Source of the DNA: an uncultured Prevotellaceae bacterium
GTDB lineage: Bacteria; Bacteroidota; Bacteroidia; Bacteroidales; Bacteroidaceae
Direction: 5' to 3'
DNA: 57,545 nt
Assembly (NCBI GenBank): GCA_947169245.1
Contig: CAMVPA010000020.1
Coordinates: forward strand, 1-57,545
In this document: in pieces, positions 49,810-57,545 of the stretch
How positions within the stretch are numbered: the stretch's first letter is position 1
How the letters are laid out: each line of letters opens with the position of its first letter
The notes under the pieces: model-generated
What the model was told of the DNA's origin: nothing
Databases searched by the model: none
Seen by the model: only the letters and a program-made list of their open reading frames with translations
Position numbers and translations under genes: made by a program

Positions 49810-51006
49810 TCATAGCTCATCCTCCTCGTACTCGAAGTCGTCAAGGTCTTCAATATCCTCAATGTCGGCCTCGTCGATGTACTCGATATCCTCGTCCTCA
49901 CCCTCGTCGGCCAATTCCTCGGCAAAGCGGGTCATGTCTTTGTCGCGGTGGGCTATCGACTCGGTGGTGGTGATGGCGGCGAGCTTGTTAGACTCGGCAT
50001 TCATCTCGTCCCACAGCACGTCCTTCAGCTCATCGAGGCCGAAGCCTGTGACGGCGGAGATGAAGACGACGGGCACAGATTGCTCAGCTTGGTTTTGCCA
50101 AGCTGCCTCCAGCTCGTTTCGCAGCATCTCGATGAGCTCCTCGTCCAGCAGGTCGCACTTCGTGACGGCCAGCACACGGTGCTTGTCAAGCAGTTCGGGG
50201 TTGAACTGACGCAACTCGTTGAGCAGTATCTCGTACTCGTGCTTGATGTCGTCGGTATCGCCGGGCACCATGAAGAGCAGCAGCGAGTTGCGCTCGATGT
50301 GGCGCAGGAAGCGCAGGCCGAGGCCCTTGCCCTCGGCTGCACCCTCGATGATGCCGGGGATGTCGGCCATGACGAACGACTTCTGGTCGCGGTAGCCGAC
50401 GATACCCAGCGAGGGCTCCATCGTGGTGAACGGGTAGTTGGCAATCTTGGGCTTGGCATTGCTGAGGGCGCTGACGAGTGTCGACTTGCCGGCATTGGGG
50501 AAGCCCACGAGTCCGACGTCGGCCAGCAGCTTCAGCTCCAGGATGACGGTCATCTCCTGAGCGGGCTCTCCCGGCTGGGCATAACGCGGCGCCTGGTTCG
50601 TGGCCGAACGGAACTGGAAGTTACCCAGTCCGCCACGACCGCCCTTCAGCAGCACTATCTCCTGACCGTCATAGGTGACGTCGCAGACATACTTACCCGT
50701 CTCGGCATTGTAGACGACGGTACCGCAAGGCACGTCAATATAAACGTCCTTGCCGTCGGTGCCGTGACACTTGTCCTTACCGCCATTGCCGCCGTGCTCG
50801 GCGAAGATGTGGCGCTCATAGCGCAGGTGCAGCAGCGTCCAGTAGTTGTGGTTGCCACGCAGGATGATGCTACCGCCCTTGCCGCCGTCGCCGCCGTCGG
50901 GACCGCCGTTGGGGTTGTACTTCACGTGCTTCAGGTGCATCGACCCTCGGCCGCCCTTGCCGCTACGGCACAGGATCTTAACGTAGTCTACGAAATTTGA
51001 TTCCAT
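49810..51006 (-). CDS. obg: GTPase Obg/CgtA
   Basis: 398 residues from the ATG at 51006. The Obg glycine-rich fold comes first ([20 protein letters not shown] then [13 protein letters not shown]). The G domain starts near 160: G1 [11 protein letters not shown]3 [10 protein letters not shown]4 TKCD, G5 ISA. A very acidic C-terminal tail follows, typical of Bacteroidetes. Obg associates with the 50S ribosomal subunit and links growth with stringent response. The 5' flank directly before its ATG is the terminal repeat of the DUF559 element, so its translation start region has been replaced. Confidence 0.94.
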   Translation of the reverse strand: MESNFVDYVKILCRSGKGGRGSMHLKHVKYNPNGGPDGGDGGKGGSIILRGNHNYWTLLHLRYERHIFAEHGGNGGKDKCHGTDGKDVYIDVPCGTVVYNAETGKYVCDVTYDGQEIVLLKGGRGGLGNFQFRSATNQAPRYAQPGEPAQEMTVILELKLLADVGLVGFPNAGKSTLVSALSNAKPKIANYPFTTMEPSLGIVGYRDQKSFVMADIPGIIEGAAEGKGLGLRFLRHIERNSLLLFMVPGDTDDIKHEYEILLNELRQFNPELLDKHRVLAVTKCDLLDEELIEMLRNELEAAWQNQAEQSVPVVFISAVTGFGLDELKDVLWDEMNAESNKLAAITTTESIAHRDKDMTRFAEELADEGEDEDIEYIDEADIEDIEDLDDFEYEEDEL

Positions 51007-51008
51007 AA

Positions 51009-51044
51009 GCCCACCCAAGCCCTCCCCAAGGGAGGGATGTTTGA
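51009..51044 (+). repeat. Left terminal inverted repeat of the DUF559 element
   Basis: 36 bp from GCCCACCCAAGCC to GGGATGTTTGA, containing the hairpin CCCTCCC/GGGAGGG (51021-51036). It differs from the right copy at two positions only. Confidence 0.85.
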
Positions 51045-51053
51045 TTACTATAA

Positions 51054-51464
51054 TTATTCAATTAACGCTCTTATCAGTTTTGACATGACAAACTCCAGAT
51101 TATTCAGTACCTGATTGTTTGTGAACCTGATTACCTTATACCCCTTTTGTTCCAAATACCTCGTTCGCTCTGAATCCAGCAACTGTTGTTCTGGCGACAA
51201 ATGGTATCCGCCATCAACCTCAATGACCAAATGATTCTTCAATGACACGAAATCAACAATGTAGCAACCAATAACGTGCTGTCTTCTGAAATGGACTCCC
51301 AGTTTGTTGCCACGCAACTCTTCCCACAATACCGTTTCGGCCTGTGTCATCGGCCTACGGTTCTGCACCGCATTATTCTCAACGGCACAATAGGCGTATG
51401 CATTGGCAGTAGACCACCGTTTTCTGTCCTGCGAATCATCCATCGAATTTCGGTATTCAAACAT
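51054..51464 (-). CDS. DUF559 domain endonuclease-like protein
   Basis: 136 residues. The DUF559 domain (about 35-135) has [20 protein letters not shown] then [25 protein letters not shown] and [20 protein letters not shown]. This is the Vsr-like PD-(D/E)xK nuclease fold, with Glu near the N-terminal helix, D in IVDF and E/D in VIEVDGG. Family members are thought to nick or cut DNA, some with a role in mobile elements. The ATG at 51464 lies inside the right terminal repeat, right after GGGAGGG, which may act as ribosome-binding site. An alternative ATG is seven codons further in. Confidence 0.82.
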   Translation of the reverse strand: MFEYRNSMDDSQDRKRWSTANAYAYCAVENNAVQNRRPMTQAETVLWEELRGNKLGVHFRRQHVIGCYIVDFVSLKNHLVIEVDGGYHLSPEQQLLDSERTRYLEQKGYKVIRFTNNQVLNNLEFVMSKLIRALIE

Positions 51465-51492
51465 CCCTCCCTTGGGGATGGCTTGGGTAGGC
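51457..51492 (-). repeat. Right terminal inverted repeat of the DUF559 element
   Basis: Inverse of 51009-51044 with two mismatches. It carries the start codon of the DUF559 gene, so repeat and gene overlap by 8 bp. Confidence 0.85.
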
Positions 51493-51494
51493 TA

Positions 51495-52067
51495 TCAGAT
51501 ACTGTCAATTACAGCGCAGATGTCACCGAAGATGCGGTCGAGTTCACCGAGGCCGTCGATGTGGTGATGGATACCCTCCTGACGGTACCACTCGATGAGG
51601 GGCTGCGTCTGCGAGTGATAGACGACGAGACGCTTCTTGATGGTCTCCTCGTTGTCGTCGGCGCGGCCACTCTGCTGACCGCGCAGCAGGAGACGCTTCA
51701 TCAGCTCGTCCTCGGGGACGTCGAGCTCGAGCATGGCGGCCACGGCATGGCCACGCTCGGCAAGCATCGCCTTCAGGGCCTCAGCCTGCGGGATGGTGCG
51801 GGGGAAGCCGTCGAAGATGACGCCGGCATGGTCCTTGCCAAAGCTGTCGTAGACGGAGGCGAGGATGCTGACCATCAGGTCGTCGGGAATCAGCTGACCG
51901 TTGTCAATAAAGCCCTGGGCGGTCTTGCCCAACTCCGTACCTTTCTTAATCTCTGCACGCAGCACGTCGCCGGTAGAGATGTGGTTCAGTCCGTACTTCT
52001 CAATGAGCTTGTCGCTCTGGGTGCCCTTGCCTGAGCCGGGAGCACCGAAAATCACAATATTCTTCAT
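51495..52067 (-). CDS. adk: Adenylate kinase
   Basis: 190 residues. P-loop IFGAPGSGKGTQSDKL (about 6-21), NMP-binding HISTGDVLRAEIKKGTELG, and FDGFPRTIPQAEAL (about 85). The short LID begins LLLRGQQSGRADDNEETI. The LID lacks the zinc-finger of long forms. Interconverts AMP plus ATP with two ADP. Middle gene of hpt-adk-obg; the spacing to obg is now occupied by the DUF559 element. Confidence 0.94.
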   Translation of the reverse strand: MKNIVIFGAPGSGKGTQSDKLIEKYGLNHISTGDVLRAEIKKGTELGKTAQGFIDNGQLIPDDLMVSILASVYDSFGKDHAGVIFDGFPRTIPQAEALKAMLAERGHAVAAMLELDVPEDELMKRLLLRGQQSGRADDNEETIKKRLVVYHSQTQPLIEWYRQEGIHHHIDGLGELDRIFGDICAVIDSI

Positions 52068-52078
52068 TCTGTATAGTA

Positions 52079-52143
52079 TCTAAATGCTTAATTCTTACTC
52101 GCCAAAGGCGACACTTCTAAATCCTTAACTCTAAATTCTCAAC
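52079..52143. repeat. Heptanucleotide repeat between hpt and adk, TCTAAAT type
   Basis: TCTAAAT, GCTTAAT, TCTTACT, a small palindrome (GCCAAAGGC), then TCTAAAT, CCTTAAC, TCTAAAT, TCTCAAC. The last unit contains the hpt stop codon (52139-52141). Confidence 0.7.
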
Positions 52144-52675
52144 CCACCAACGAGTAGATATCCTTCAGCCCACGGCCCTGCTGGTCGTAGTCCAGACCGT
52201 AGCCAAGGATGAAGTCGTTGGGAATGCTGAAAGCGACATAGTCGAGCTTCAGGTCTTCCTTCAGGCGGTCGGGCTTGAAGAAGAGCGTGCACACCTGCAC
52301 AGAGGCAGGATTGCGGGTGCCCAGCTGCTCCATCATGCGCTTGATGGTCAGACCACTCTCGACGATGTCCTCGACGATGACGACGGTGCGGCCGCTGAGG
52401 TCTTCGTTGATGCCAATGACCTCCTTGATGGTGCCGGTCGACGTGGTGCCCTGGTAGGAGGCCAGCTTGACGAAAGAGATTTCGCAGGGGATGGTCATCT
52501 CGCGCATCAGGTCGGCGGCGAAGATGAAGGCGCCGTTGAGCACACCGAGGAAGAGCGGATTCTTGCCTTCCAGTTCACGGCTCATCTGCTGAGCCAACTC
52601 TTTGATACGTGCTTTGATTTGTGCCTCCGGCAGGGAGACTTCGAACGTTTTGTCCTTGATTTTAATGGTGCTCAT
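52139..52675 (-). CDS. hpt: Hypoxanthine phosphoribosyltransferase
   Basis: 178 residues from ATG 52675. PRTase signature VVIVEDIVESGLTIKRMMEQ (about 98-117), upstream FLGVLNGAFIFAADLMREM and downstream PNDFILGYGLDYDQQGRGL. It salvages hypoxanthine and guanine with PRPP. First gene of the hpt-adk-obg cluster, with a TAATTTTG promoter element at 52700-52707 on the minus strand. The upstream 19-codon extension overlaps that promoter and is excluded. Confidence 0.92.
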   Translation of the reverse strand: MSTIKIKDKTFEVSLPEAQIKARIKELAQQMSRELEGKNPLFLGVLNGAFIFAADLMREMTIPCEISFVKLASYQGTTSTGTIKEVIGINEDLSGRTVVIVEDIVESGLTIKRMMEQLGTRNPASVQVCTLFFKPDRLKEDLKLDYVAFSIPNDFILGYGLDYDQQGRGLKDIYSLVG

Positions 52676-52750
52676 GCTACTTTTTCCTAAAATTTGGGGC
52701 AAAATTACTAAAAATCTGCCAAACTCTGCCACAGATTGGCATATTTTTCG

Positions 52751-52758
52751 TATTTTTG
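52751..52758 (+). promoter_or_regulatory. -7 element upstream of nnr
   Basis: TATTTTTG, 8 bp before the ATG at 52767, so the leader is very short. A TTG lies only 12 bp upstream; the upstream box is poor. Confidence 0.4.
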
Positions 52759-52766
52759 CCCTCGGA

Positions 52767-54278
52767 ATGAAGATATTTACGAGTGCTCAGATACATGAGC
52801 TGGACAAATTCACCATTGAGCATGAGCCCATCAAGTCGATTGACCTGATGGAGCGGGCAGCTAAGGCACTGACCAAAGCCATCACCGAACGGTGGCGCAC
52901 GGCGGTGCCCGTCGTGGTGTTTGCAGGACCGGGCAACAACGGCGGCGACGCCCTGGCCGTGGCCCGTATGCTACAGGACGAGGGCTACAGTGTGAAGACG
53001 TACCTATTCAATGTGGAGGCCCATCTCTCTGACGACTGTCGCGAGAACAAACGACGCTTGGAAGAGAAACGGGGAAGCCAGTTCACGGAGGTGACGCAGG
53101 AGTTTGACCCGCCACAGCTGGAGTCGGGCATGCTCGTTGTCGACGGTCTCTTCGGCTCCGGTCTCAACAAGCCACTGTCGGGCGGTTTCGCCTCACTGGT
53201 GAAGTACATCAACGCCTCGGCAGCCGAGGTTGTCAGCATCGACATCCCGTCGGGGCTTATGACCGAGGACAATACATATAATGTACGTGCGAACATCATC
53301 CGTGCCGACGTCACGCTGACGCTGCAGCACAAGAAACTCTGTATGCTCTTTGCCGAGAATCAGTCGCTCATCGGTGAGCTCAAGGTGCTCGACATCCGCC
53401 TGAGCAGGGAGGGTATCGAGAAGATTGACGCCCACTACACCATGCTCGAAGAGAGCGACGTAAGACCCCGGTTGCTACGCCGTGACCCCTTCTCGCACAA
53501 GGGAACGATGGGTAACGCCCTGCTCATTGCCGGCAGCTATGGCATGGCGGGAGCCGCCGTACTGGCAGCAAAGGCCTGCCTGCGCAGCGGTGCCGGCAAG
53601 GTCACCGTCCACTCGCCGAAGAAGAACGTGAACATCCTGCAGACGACGGTTCCCGAAGCCGTGCTGCAGATAGACCGCGAGGAGACAACCTTCTCGGAGG
53701 CCACCGAGACCGAGGATTTCCAGGCCGTAGGCATCGGCCCTGGCCTGGGCACCACCGAGCAGACGAGCATTGCCATGATATCCCAGCTGCGGCGCACGCA
53801 GTGCCCCATCGTCTGCGATGCTGACGCTATCAACATGCTGGCCAACCACCACGCGTGGATTCAGCAGCTGCCGAAGGACATCATCCTGACCCCCCACCCC
53901 AAGGAGTTCGACCGTCTGGAGGGACACTCGGCCGACAGCTTCGAACGGTTGTCGAAGGCCCGCGACCTGGCACAGCGCATCAGCGCCTACGTCATCCTGA
54001 AGGGCCACCGCACGGCACTCTGCTGTCCCGACGGACACATCGTCTTCAACTCTACCGGCAACGCCGGCATGGCTACCGCCGGCAGCGGCGACGTGCTGAC
54101 AGGCATCCTGACGGCCCTGCTGGCCCGCGGCTACCAGCATCGCGACGCCTGCATCGTCGGCATGTACCTGCACGGTCTGGCCGGCGACATCGCAGCCCGC
54201 GAGATGGGCGAAGAGAGCCTCATTGCCAGCGACATCATCAAATACCTACCCAAAGCATTCAAACGACTCATCGATTAA
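52767..54278 (+). CDS. nnr: Bifunctional NAD(P)H-hydrate epimerase/dehydratase
   Basis: 503 residues from ATG 52767. The N-terminal YjeF_N epimerase domain (about 1-215) has IDLMERAAKAL, VVFAGPGNNGGDALAVARML and VDGLFGSGLNKPL. The C-terminal ADP-dependent dehydratase (about 225-500) has HKGTMGNALLIAGSYGMAGA, VGIGPGLGT, DADAINMLA, LTPHPKEFDRL and NAGMATAGSGDVLTGI. The two activities together repair hydrated NADH and NADPH. It is divergent from hpt and followed after 1 bp by the DUF4831 gene. Confidence 0.94.
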   Translation: MKIFTSAQIHELDKFTIEHEPIKSIDLMERAAKALTKAITERWRTAVPVVVFAGPGNNGGDALAVARMLQDEGYSVKTYLFNVEAHLSDDCRENKRRLEEKRGSQFTEVTQEFDPPQLESGMLVVDGLFGSGLNKPLSGGFASLVKYINASAAEVVSIDIPSGLMTEDNTYNVRANIIRADVTLTLQHKKLCMLFAENQSLIGELKVLDIRLSREGIEKIDAHYTMLEESDVRPRLLRRDPFSHKGTMGNALLIAGSYGMAGAAVLAAKACLRSGAGKVTVHSPKKNVNILQTTVPEAVLQIDREETTFSEATETEDFQAVGIGPGLGTTEQTSIAMISQLRRTQCPIVCDADAINMLANHHAWIQQLPKDIILTPHPKEFDRLEGHSADSFERLSKARDLAQRISAYVILKGHRTALCCPDGHIVFNSTGNAGMATAGSGDVLTGILTALLARGYQHRDACIVGMYLHGLAGDIAAREMGEESLIASDIIKYLPKAFKRLID

Positions 54279-54279
54279 T

Positions 54280-55338
54280 ATGAAACATATCATCCTTTCA
54301 AGCCTGCTGCTCGTCAGCAGCGCAATGGCTGCACAGACACAAGTCAGTACCTACACACCCGGCGTGACACCCGAAGGCGCAACCTTCTTCCTGCCGAAGA
54401 CGGTCATACGCATCAGCGTGCTCACCGAGAAGACGACCTACACACCGGGCGATTATGCGGCCTACGCACAACGCTACATGCGTCTGAACAATGTCAGCAC
54501 CGACGCCAGCGTCACCCACCGCATCCTCGCCGTCACACAGATGGCCATCGGCGTGGCCGACACCACGAAGGCATACTCCGTGAAGTTCAACCAAAAGACG
54601 TCGGCCACCAACGTATCGCTGTCGGCCGACGGCGTGTTGCTGGCCGTCAACGCGAAAGCCGTAGAGCCGACCCTTCCGGCCCGTTTCCGTGCAGCGCCGA
54701 AGACGCCACAGCCCGACCCGCACCGTTTCCTGGGCGAGGACATCCTGGCGGCAGGCAGTCTGGGAAAGATGGCACAGCTGACGGCAGAAGAGATCTACGA
54801 CCTGCGTGAGAACCGCAGTCTGCTTGTCAAGGGACAGGCCGACTTCATGCCCCACGACGGACAGCAAATGAAGCTGATGCTCGACCAGCTGGAGATGCAG
54901 GACCGTGCACTGACCAGCATGTTCAGCGGCACGACCGTGCGCGACACCGCCGAGTACGTCTTCACCCTCTGTCCCGTCATGAATTTCCAGACGCAGACGC
55001 TGTTCCGCTTCTCACGCCATTTCGGCATGGTCGATGCCGACGACCTCAGCGGCGAACTATACACCATCACCGTCACCGACATGAACAGCGTGCCGAAGAT
55101 GACACCCATCAACAAGAAGAAAGCCGAGAACGGTCTCTACTACAACGTTCCCGGCCGTATGCGTTCGGTCATCAGCCACGGCCCCGACATGGTCAGTCAA
55201 GAAGAGTTCCCCGCTGCCCAGTTCGGTAATGTTGAACTGCTTAGCGGAGAACTCTTTAACAAGCATTTCGGTACCCGGCTCTGGCTGAATCCCGTAACGG
55301 GCGCCATCGACAAGCTCGAAGCCGAGCAGCCGAAATAG
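54280..55338 (+). CDS. DUF4831 family secreted protein
   Basis: 352 residues from ATG 54280: a signal peptide (IILSSLLLVSSAMA) and a mature part with TPEGATFFLPKTVIRISVLT, YTPGDYAAYAQRYMR, FLGEDILAAGS, TAEEIYDLRENRSLL and a C-terminal YYNVPGRMRSVI. This matches the DUF4831 layout of Bacteroidetes. The role is unknown; the protein is exported, probably to the periplasm. It begins 1 bp after nnr, so the two are translationally linked. Confidence 0.82.
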   Translation: MKHIILSSLLLVSSAMAAQTQVSTYTPGVTPEGATFFLPKTVIRISVLTEKTTYTPGDYAAYAQRYMRLNNVSTDASVTHRILAVTQMAIGVADTTKAYSVKFNQKTSATNVSLSADGVLLAVNAKAVEPTLPARFRAAPKTPQPDPHRFLGEDILAAGSLGKMAQLTAEEIYDLRENRSLLVKGQADFMPHDGQQMKLMLDQLEMQDRALTSMFSGTTVRDTAEYVFTLCPVMNFQTQTLFRFSRHFGMVDADDLSGELYTITVTDMNSVPKMTPINKKKAENGLYYNVPGRMRSVISHGPDMVSQEEFPAAQFGNVELLSGELFNKHFGTRLWLNPVTGAIDKLEAEQPK

Positions 55339-55347
55339 CATTTACCC

Positions 55348-57545
55348 TTATCGGATGAACAACAGCTCGCGATACTTGGGCAGGGGCCACAGGGCATCGT
55401 CGACAATCAGCTCCAGCTTGTCAATCTGGTAGCGAATCTCGTCGAGCTTCGGCTCCACATTGTCGTGATAGGCGATGGCCTTCTCGTGTTCGTCTACAAT
55501 CTTATTGGCCAGCTTACGGGCGTTGACCAGATCCTCGACACCCTTCTCAATGGCTGAGGTGCGCTCGGCAATCTCCTCGATGATCTTGATGTTGCGGGCG
55601 TTCAGCTTCTCGGCCTTGTCGATGGGGAAGATGGTCGAGATGTTCTCCACGTTAGACAGCAGTGCCGTCTGATAGCTGGTGGCCACGGGGATGATGTGGT
55701 TCATCGACAGGTCGCCCAGCACGCGGGCCTCAATCTGAATCTTCTTGGTATAGGTCTCCCACTTCACCTCGTTGCGGGCCTCAAGCTCTTTTTGAGTCAT
55801 GACACCTAGGCTCTCGAACATCTGGATGCTCTCGGGATCGAGGTAACGCTCGAAGATCTTCGGGCACGACTTCTCAACGTCCAGTCCGCGCTTCTCAGCC
55901 TCGACGACCCACTCGTCGCTGTAGCCATTGCCGTCGAAACGGATGGGCTTACAGGTCTTGATGTCCTCGCGCAGCACGTCGATGATGGCATGGAACACGG
56001 CGCTGTGCTCAGTGCCGGCAAGCTTCTTCTCGAACTCAGGAATCTTGGCGTCGACACGCTTCTTGAAGTTAACCAGAGCCTCAGCAACGGCACTGTTCAG
56101 GGCAATCATGGCGCTGGCGCAGTTGGCCTCGCTACCAACGGCACGGAACTCGAAGCGGTTGCCGGTGAAGGCAAAGGGCGACGTACGGTTACGGTCGGTA
56201 TTGTCGATGAGCAACTCAGGAATCTCGGGGATGTCCATCTTCAGTCCCTGCTTGCCACTCATGGCGAGAATGTCCTCCTTGTCGGCCTTCTCGATGTGGT
56301 CCAGCAGTTCGCTGACCTGCTTGCCGAGGAAGCTGGAAACGATGGCGGGAGGAGCCTCGTTGGCACCCAGACGGTGGGCGTTGGTGGCACTCATGATCGA
56401 GGCCTTCAGCAGTCCGTTGTGCTTGTAGACACCCATCAGCGTCTCGACGATGAACGTGGCGAAGCGCAGGTTCTGCTCAGGCGTCTTGCCAGGAGCATGC
56501 AGCAGGATGCCATTGTCGGTGCTCAAAGACCAGTTGTTGTGCTTACCAGAACCGTTGATGCCTGCAAACGGCTTCTCATGCAGCAGCACGCGGAAACCGT
56601 GCTTGCGAGCCACCTTCTTCATGACCGACATCAGCAGCATGTTGTGGTCGACGGCCAGGTTGGTCTCCTCGAAGATGGGAGCGAGCTCGAACTGGTTGGG
56701 AGCCACCTCGTTATGGCGCGTCTTGCAGGGGATGCCCAGTTCCAGGGCTTCAATCTCCAGCTCACGCATAAAGGCAGCGACACGCTCGGGGATGGCACCG
56801 AAATAGTGGTCGTCCATCTGCTGGTTCTTGGCCGAGTCGTGGCCCATCAGCGTACGTCCCGTCAGCAGCAAGTCGGGGCGGGCTGCGTAGAGACCCTCGT
56901 CGACGAGGAAGTACTCCTGCTCCCAGCCGAGGTTCGATGTAACCTTCTTCACACTGGGGTCGAAGTAGTGGCACACGTCGGTAGCGGCCACGTTCACGGC
57001 ATGCAGGGCACGCAGCAGCGGAGCCTTGTAGTCGAGTGCCTCACCTGAATATGAAATGAAGACAGTAGGGATACACAGTGTGTCGTCGATGATGAAGACA
57101 GGCGACGTGGGATCCCAGGCCGAGTAGCCACGGGCCTCGAATGTCGAACGGATGCCACCAGAGGGGAACGACGAAGCGTCAGGCTCCTGCTGCACCAGCA
57201 GCTTGCCTGTGAACTCCTCGACCATGCCGCCCTTGCCGTCGTGCTCAATGAACGAGTCGTGCTTCTCGGCAGTTCCTTCCGTCAGGGGTTGGAACCAGTG
57301 CGTGTAGTGTGTCACGCCCTCCTCGGTAGCCCACTGTTTCATGCCCTCAGCCACTGCATCGGCTACGGTTCTGTCGAGACGGGCACCATTGTCCATCACA
57401 TCAATCATCTTCTCGTACACGTCCTTGGGCAGGTACTTGTACATTTTCTCACGATTGAAGACCTTGCTTCCGAAATACTTAGCGGGTCTGTCACTTGGTG
57501 CTTTTACGTCGAGCGGCTTCTTCTTGAATGCCTCACCGACAACCT
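55348..57545 (-). CDS. glnN: Type III glutamine synthetase (partial, N-terminus off the right edge)
   Basis: The open frame runs to the right edge: upstream of the internal Met (57444) it continues KPLDVKAPSDRPAKYFGSKV, matching the GSIII start, so only a few N-terminal residues are missing. Seen over about 730 residues: HNEVAPNQFELAPIFEETN and KPFAGINGSGKHNNWSLSTD, the GSIII metal and glutamate site segments, and NRTSPFAFTGNRFEFRAVGS. A long helical C-terminal tail follows. GSIII forms large dodecamers and assimilates ammonium. It is convergent with the DUF4831 gene, 9 bp away. Confidence 0.92.
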   Translation of the reverse strand, partial: VVGEAFKKKPLDVKAPSDRPAKYFGSKVFNREKMYKYLPKDVYEKMIDVMDNGARLDRTVADAVAEGMKQWATEEGVTHYTHWFQPLTEGTAEKHDSFIEHDGKGGMVEEFTGKLLVQQEPDASSFPSGGIRSTFEARGYSAWDPTSPVFIIDDTLCIPTVFISYSGEALDYKAPLLRALHAVNVAATDVCHYFDPSVKKVTSNLGWEQEYFLVDEGLYAARPDLLLTGRTLMGHDSAKNQQMDDHYFGAIPERVAAFMRELEIEALELGIPCKTRHNEVAPNQFELAPIFEETNLAVDHNMLLMSVMKKVARKHGFRVLLHEKPFAGINGSGKHNNWSLSTDNGILLHAPGKTPEQNLRFATFIVETLMGVYKHNGLLKASIMSATNAHRLGANEAPPAIVSSFLGKQVSELLDHIEKADKEDILAMSGKQGLKMDIPEIPELLIDNTDRNRTSPFAFTGNRFEFRAVGSEANCASAMIALNSAVAEALVNFKKRVDAKIPEFEKKLAGTEHSAVFHAIIDVLREDIKTCKPIRFDGNGYSDEWVVEAEKRGLDVEKSCPKIFERYLDPESIQMFESLGVMTQKELEARNEVKWETYTKKIQIEARVLGDLSMNHIIPVATSYQTALLSNVENISTIFPIDKAEKLNARNIKIIEEIAERTSAIEKGVEDLVNARKLANKIVDEHEKAIAYHDNVEPKLDEIRYQIDKLELIVDDALWPLPKYRELLFIR

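Larger units (their letters stand above)
51009..51492. mobile_element. 484-bp element: DUF559 gene between REP-like inverted repeats
   Basis: Two 36-bp inverted repeats (34 of 36 identical) enclose one gene. The element fills the adk-obg gap exactly: two bases remain between it and the obg ATG and two between it and the adk stop. Because hpt-adk-obg is a common Bacteroidetes gene order, insertion is the simplest explanation. No transposase is present, so DUF559 itself is the only candidate for mobilisation. Confidence 0.65.

Noticed and set aside
51041..51120. Small plus-strand frame starting in the left DUF559 repeat ([10 protein letters not shown])
   Set aside because: It exists only because the repeat contains the same ATG as the real gene on the other side; it ends after about 25 codons.

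Overview
The window comes from a Bacteroidales genome, most likely Prevotella or a close relative. Many genes are preceded by the Bacteroidetes promoter (a TTG or TTTG about 19-20 bp before TAnnTTTG). Few starts have a Shine-Dalgarno sequence. Gene content fits: TonB-dependent receptors, a BACON lipoprotein, a type III glutamine synthetase, a DUF4831 protein, short adenylate kinase, and secreted CHB_HEX_C-like proteins with a common C-terminal tail. Core genes are GC-rich; several accessory stretches are AT-rich.

Layout. 1-1.1 kb: partial DUF2156 gene and the relic of an AbiF-type gene behind a structured leader. 1.2-3.4 kb: ECF sigma factor, membrane-anchored partner and secreted protein. 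3.6-4.7 kb: rubredoxin, small CxxC protein and glutathione peroxidase. 4.9-11.9 kb: three related secreted proteins, the first a pseudogene, separated by duplicated terminator-promoter modules. 12-17.8 kb: a five-gene MacB-type efflux operon. 18-23 kb: outer-membrane barrel protein with a GntR/ABC operon. 23.2-31.2 kb: sensor kinase, ABC exporter, NAD kinase, DJ-1 protein, IspD and RecG, with heptanucleotide repeats at most of the gene junctions. 31.4-34.1 kb: M23 and NlpC/P60 peptidases and a CapA-like protein.

34.2-43.2 kb is an accessory island. A 97-bp complex repeat occurs in direct orientation at 34165 and 40995. Between the copies lie an antitoxin with a ruined RelE toxin, a HigA-like regulator, an AT-rich DUF4417 / putative toxin / putative immunity cassette with structured RNAs, and an operon of EcoRI-family adenine methyltransferase, DUF262-HNH nuclease and Mrr-like nuclease. 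Just outside is a VapE-type helicase gene enclosed by long inverted repeats. The two repeat types share one core and one architecture but carry different short units, which looks like an undescribed family of elements.

43.2-57.5 kb: BACON/OB-fold lipoprotein with an Oar-like TonB-dependent receptor, a barrel protein, then hpt-adk-obg, interrupted exactly between adk and obg by a 0.48-kb element made of two 36-bp inverted hairpin repeats and a DUF559 nuclease gene. NAD(P)H-hydrate repair enzyme, DUF4831 protein and type III glutamine synthetase (running off the end) close the window.

The best candidates for new biology are the DUF559 element and its REP-like relatives, the VapE element and the repeat-flanked island, the DUF4417 cassette with its RNAs, and the period-7 and period-9 repeats that form start and stop codons and in-frame insertions. 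All functional statements rest on reading motifs by eye; no database search was run.
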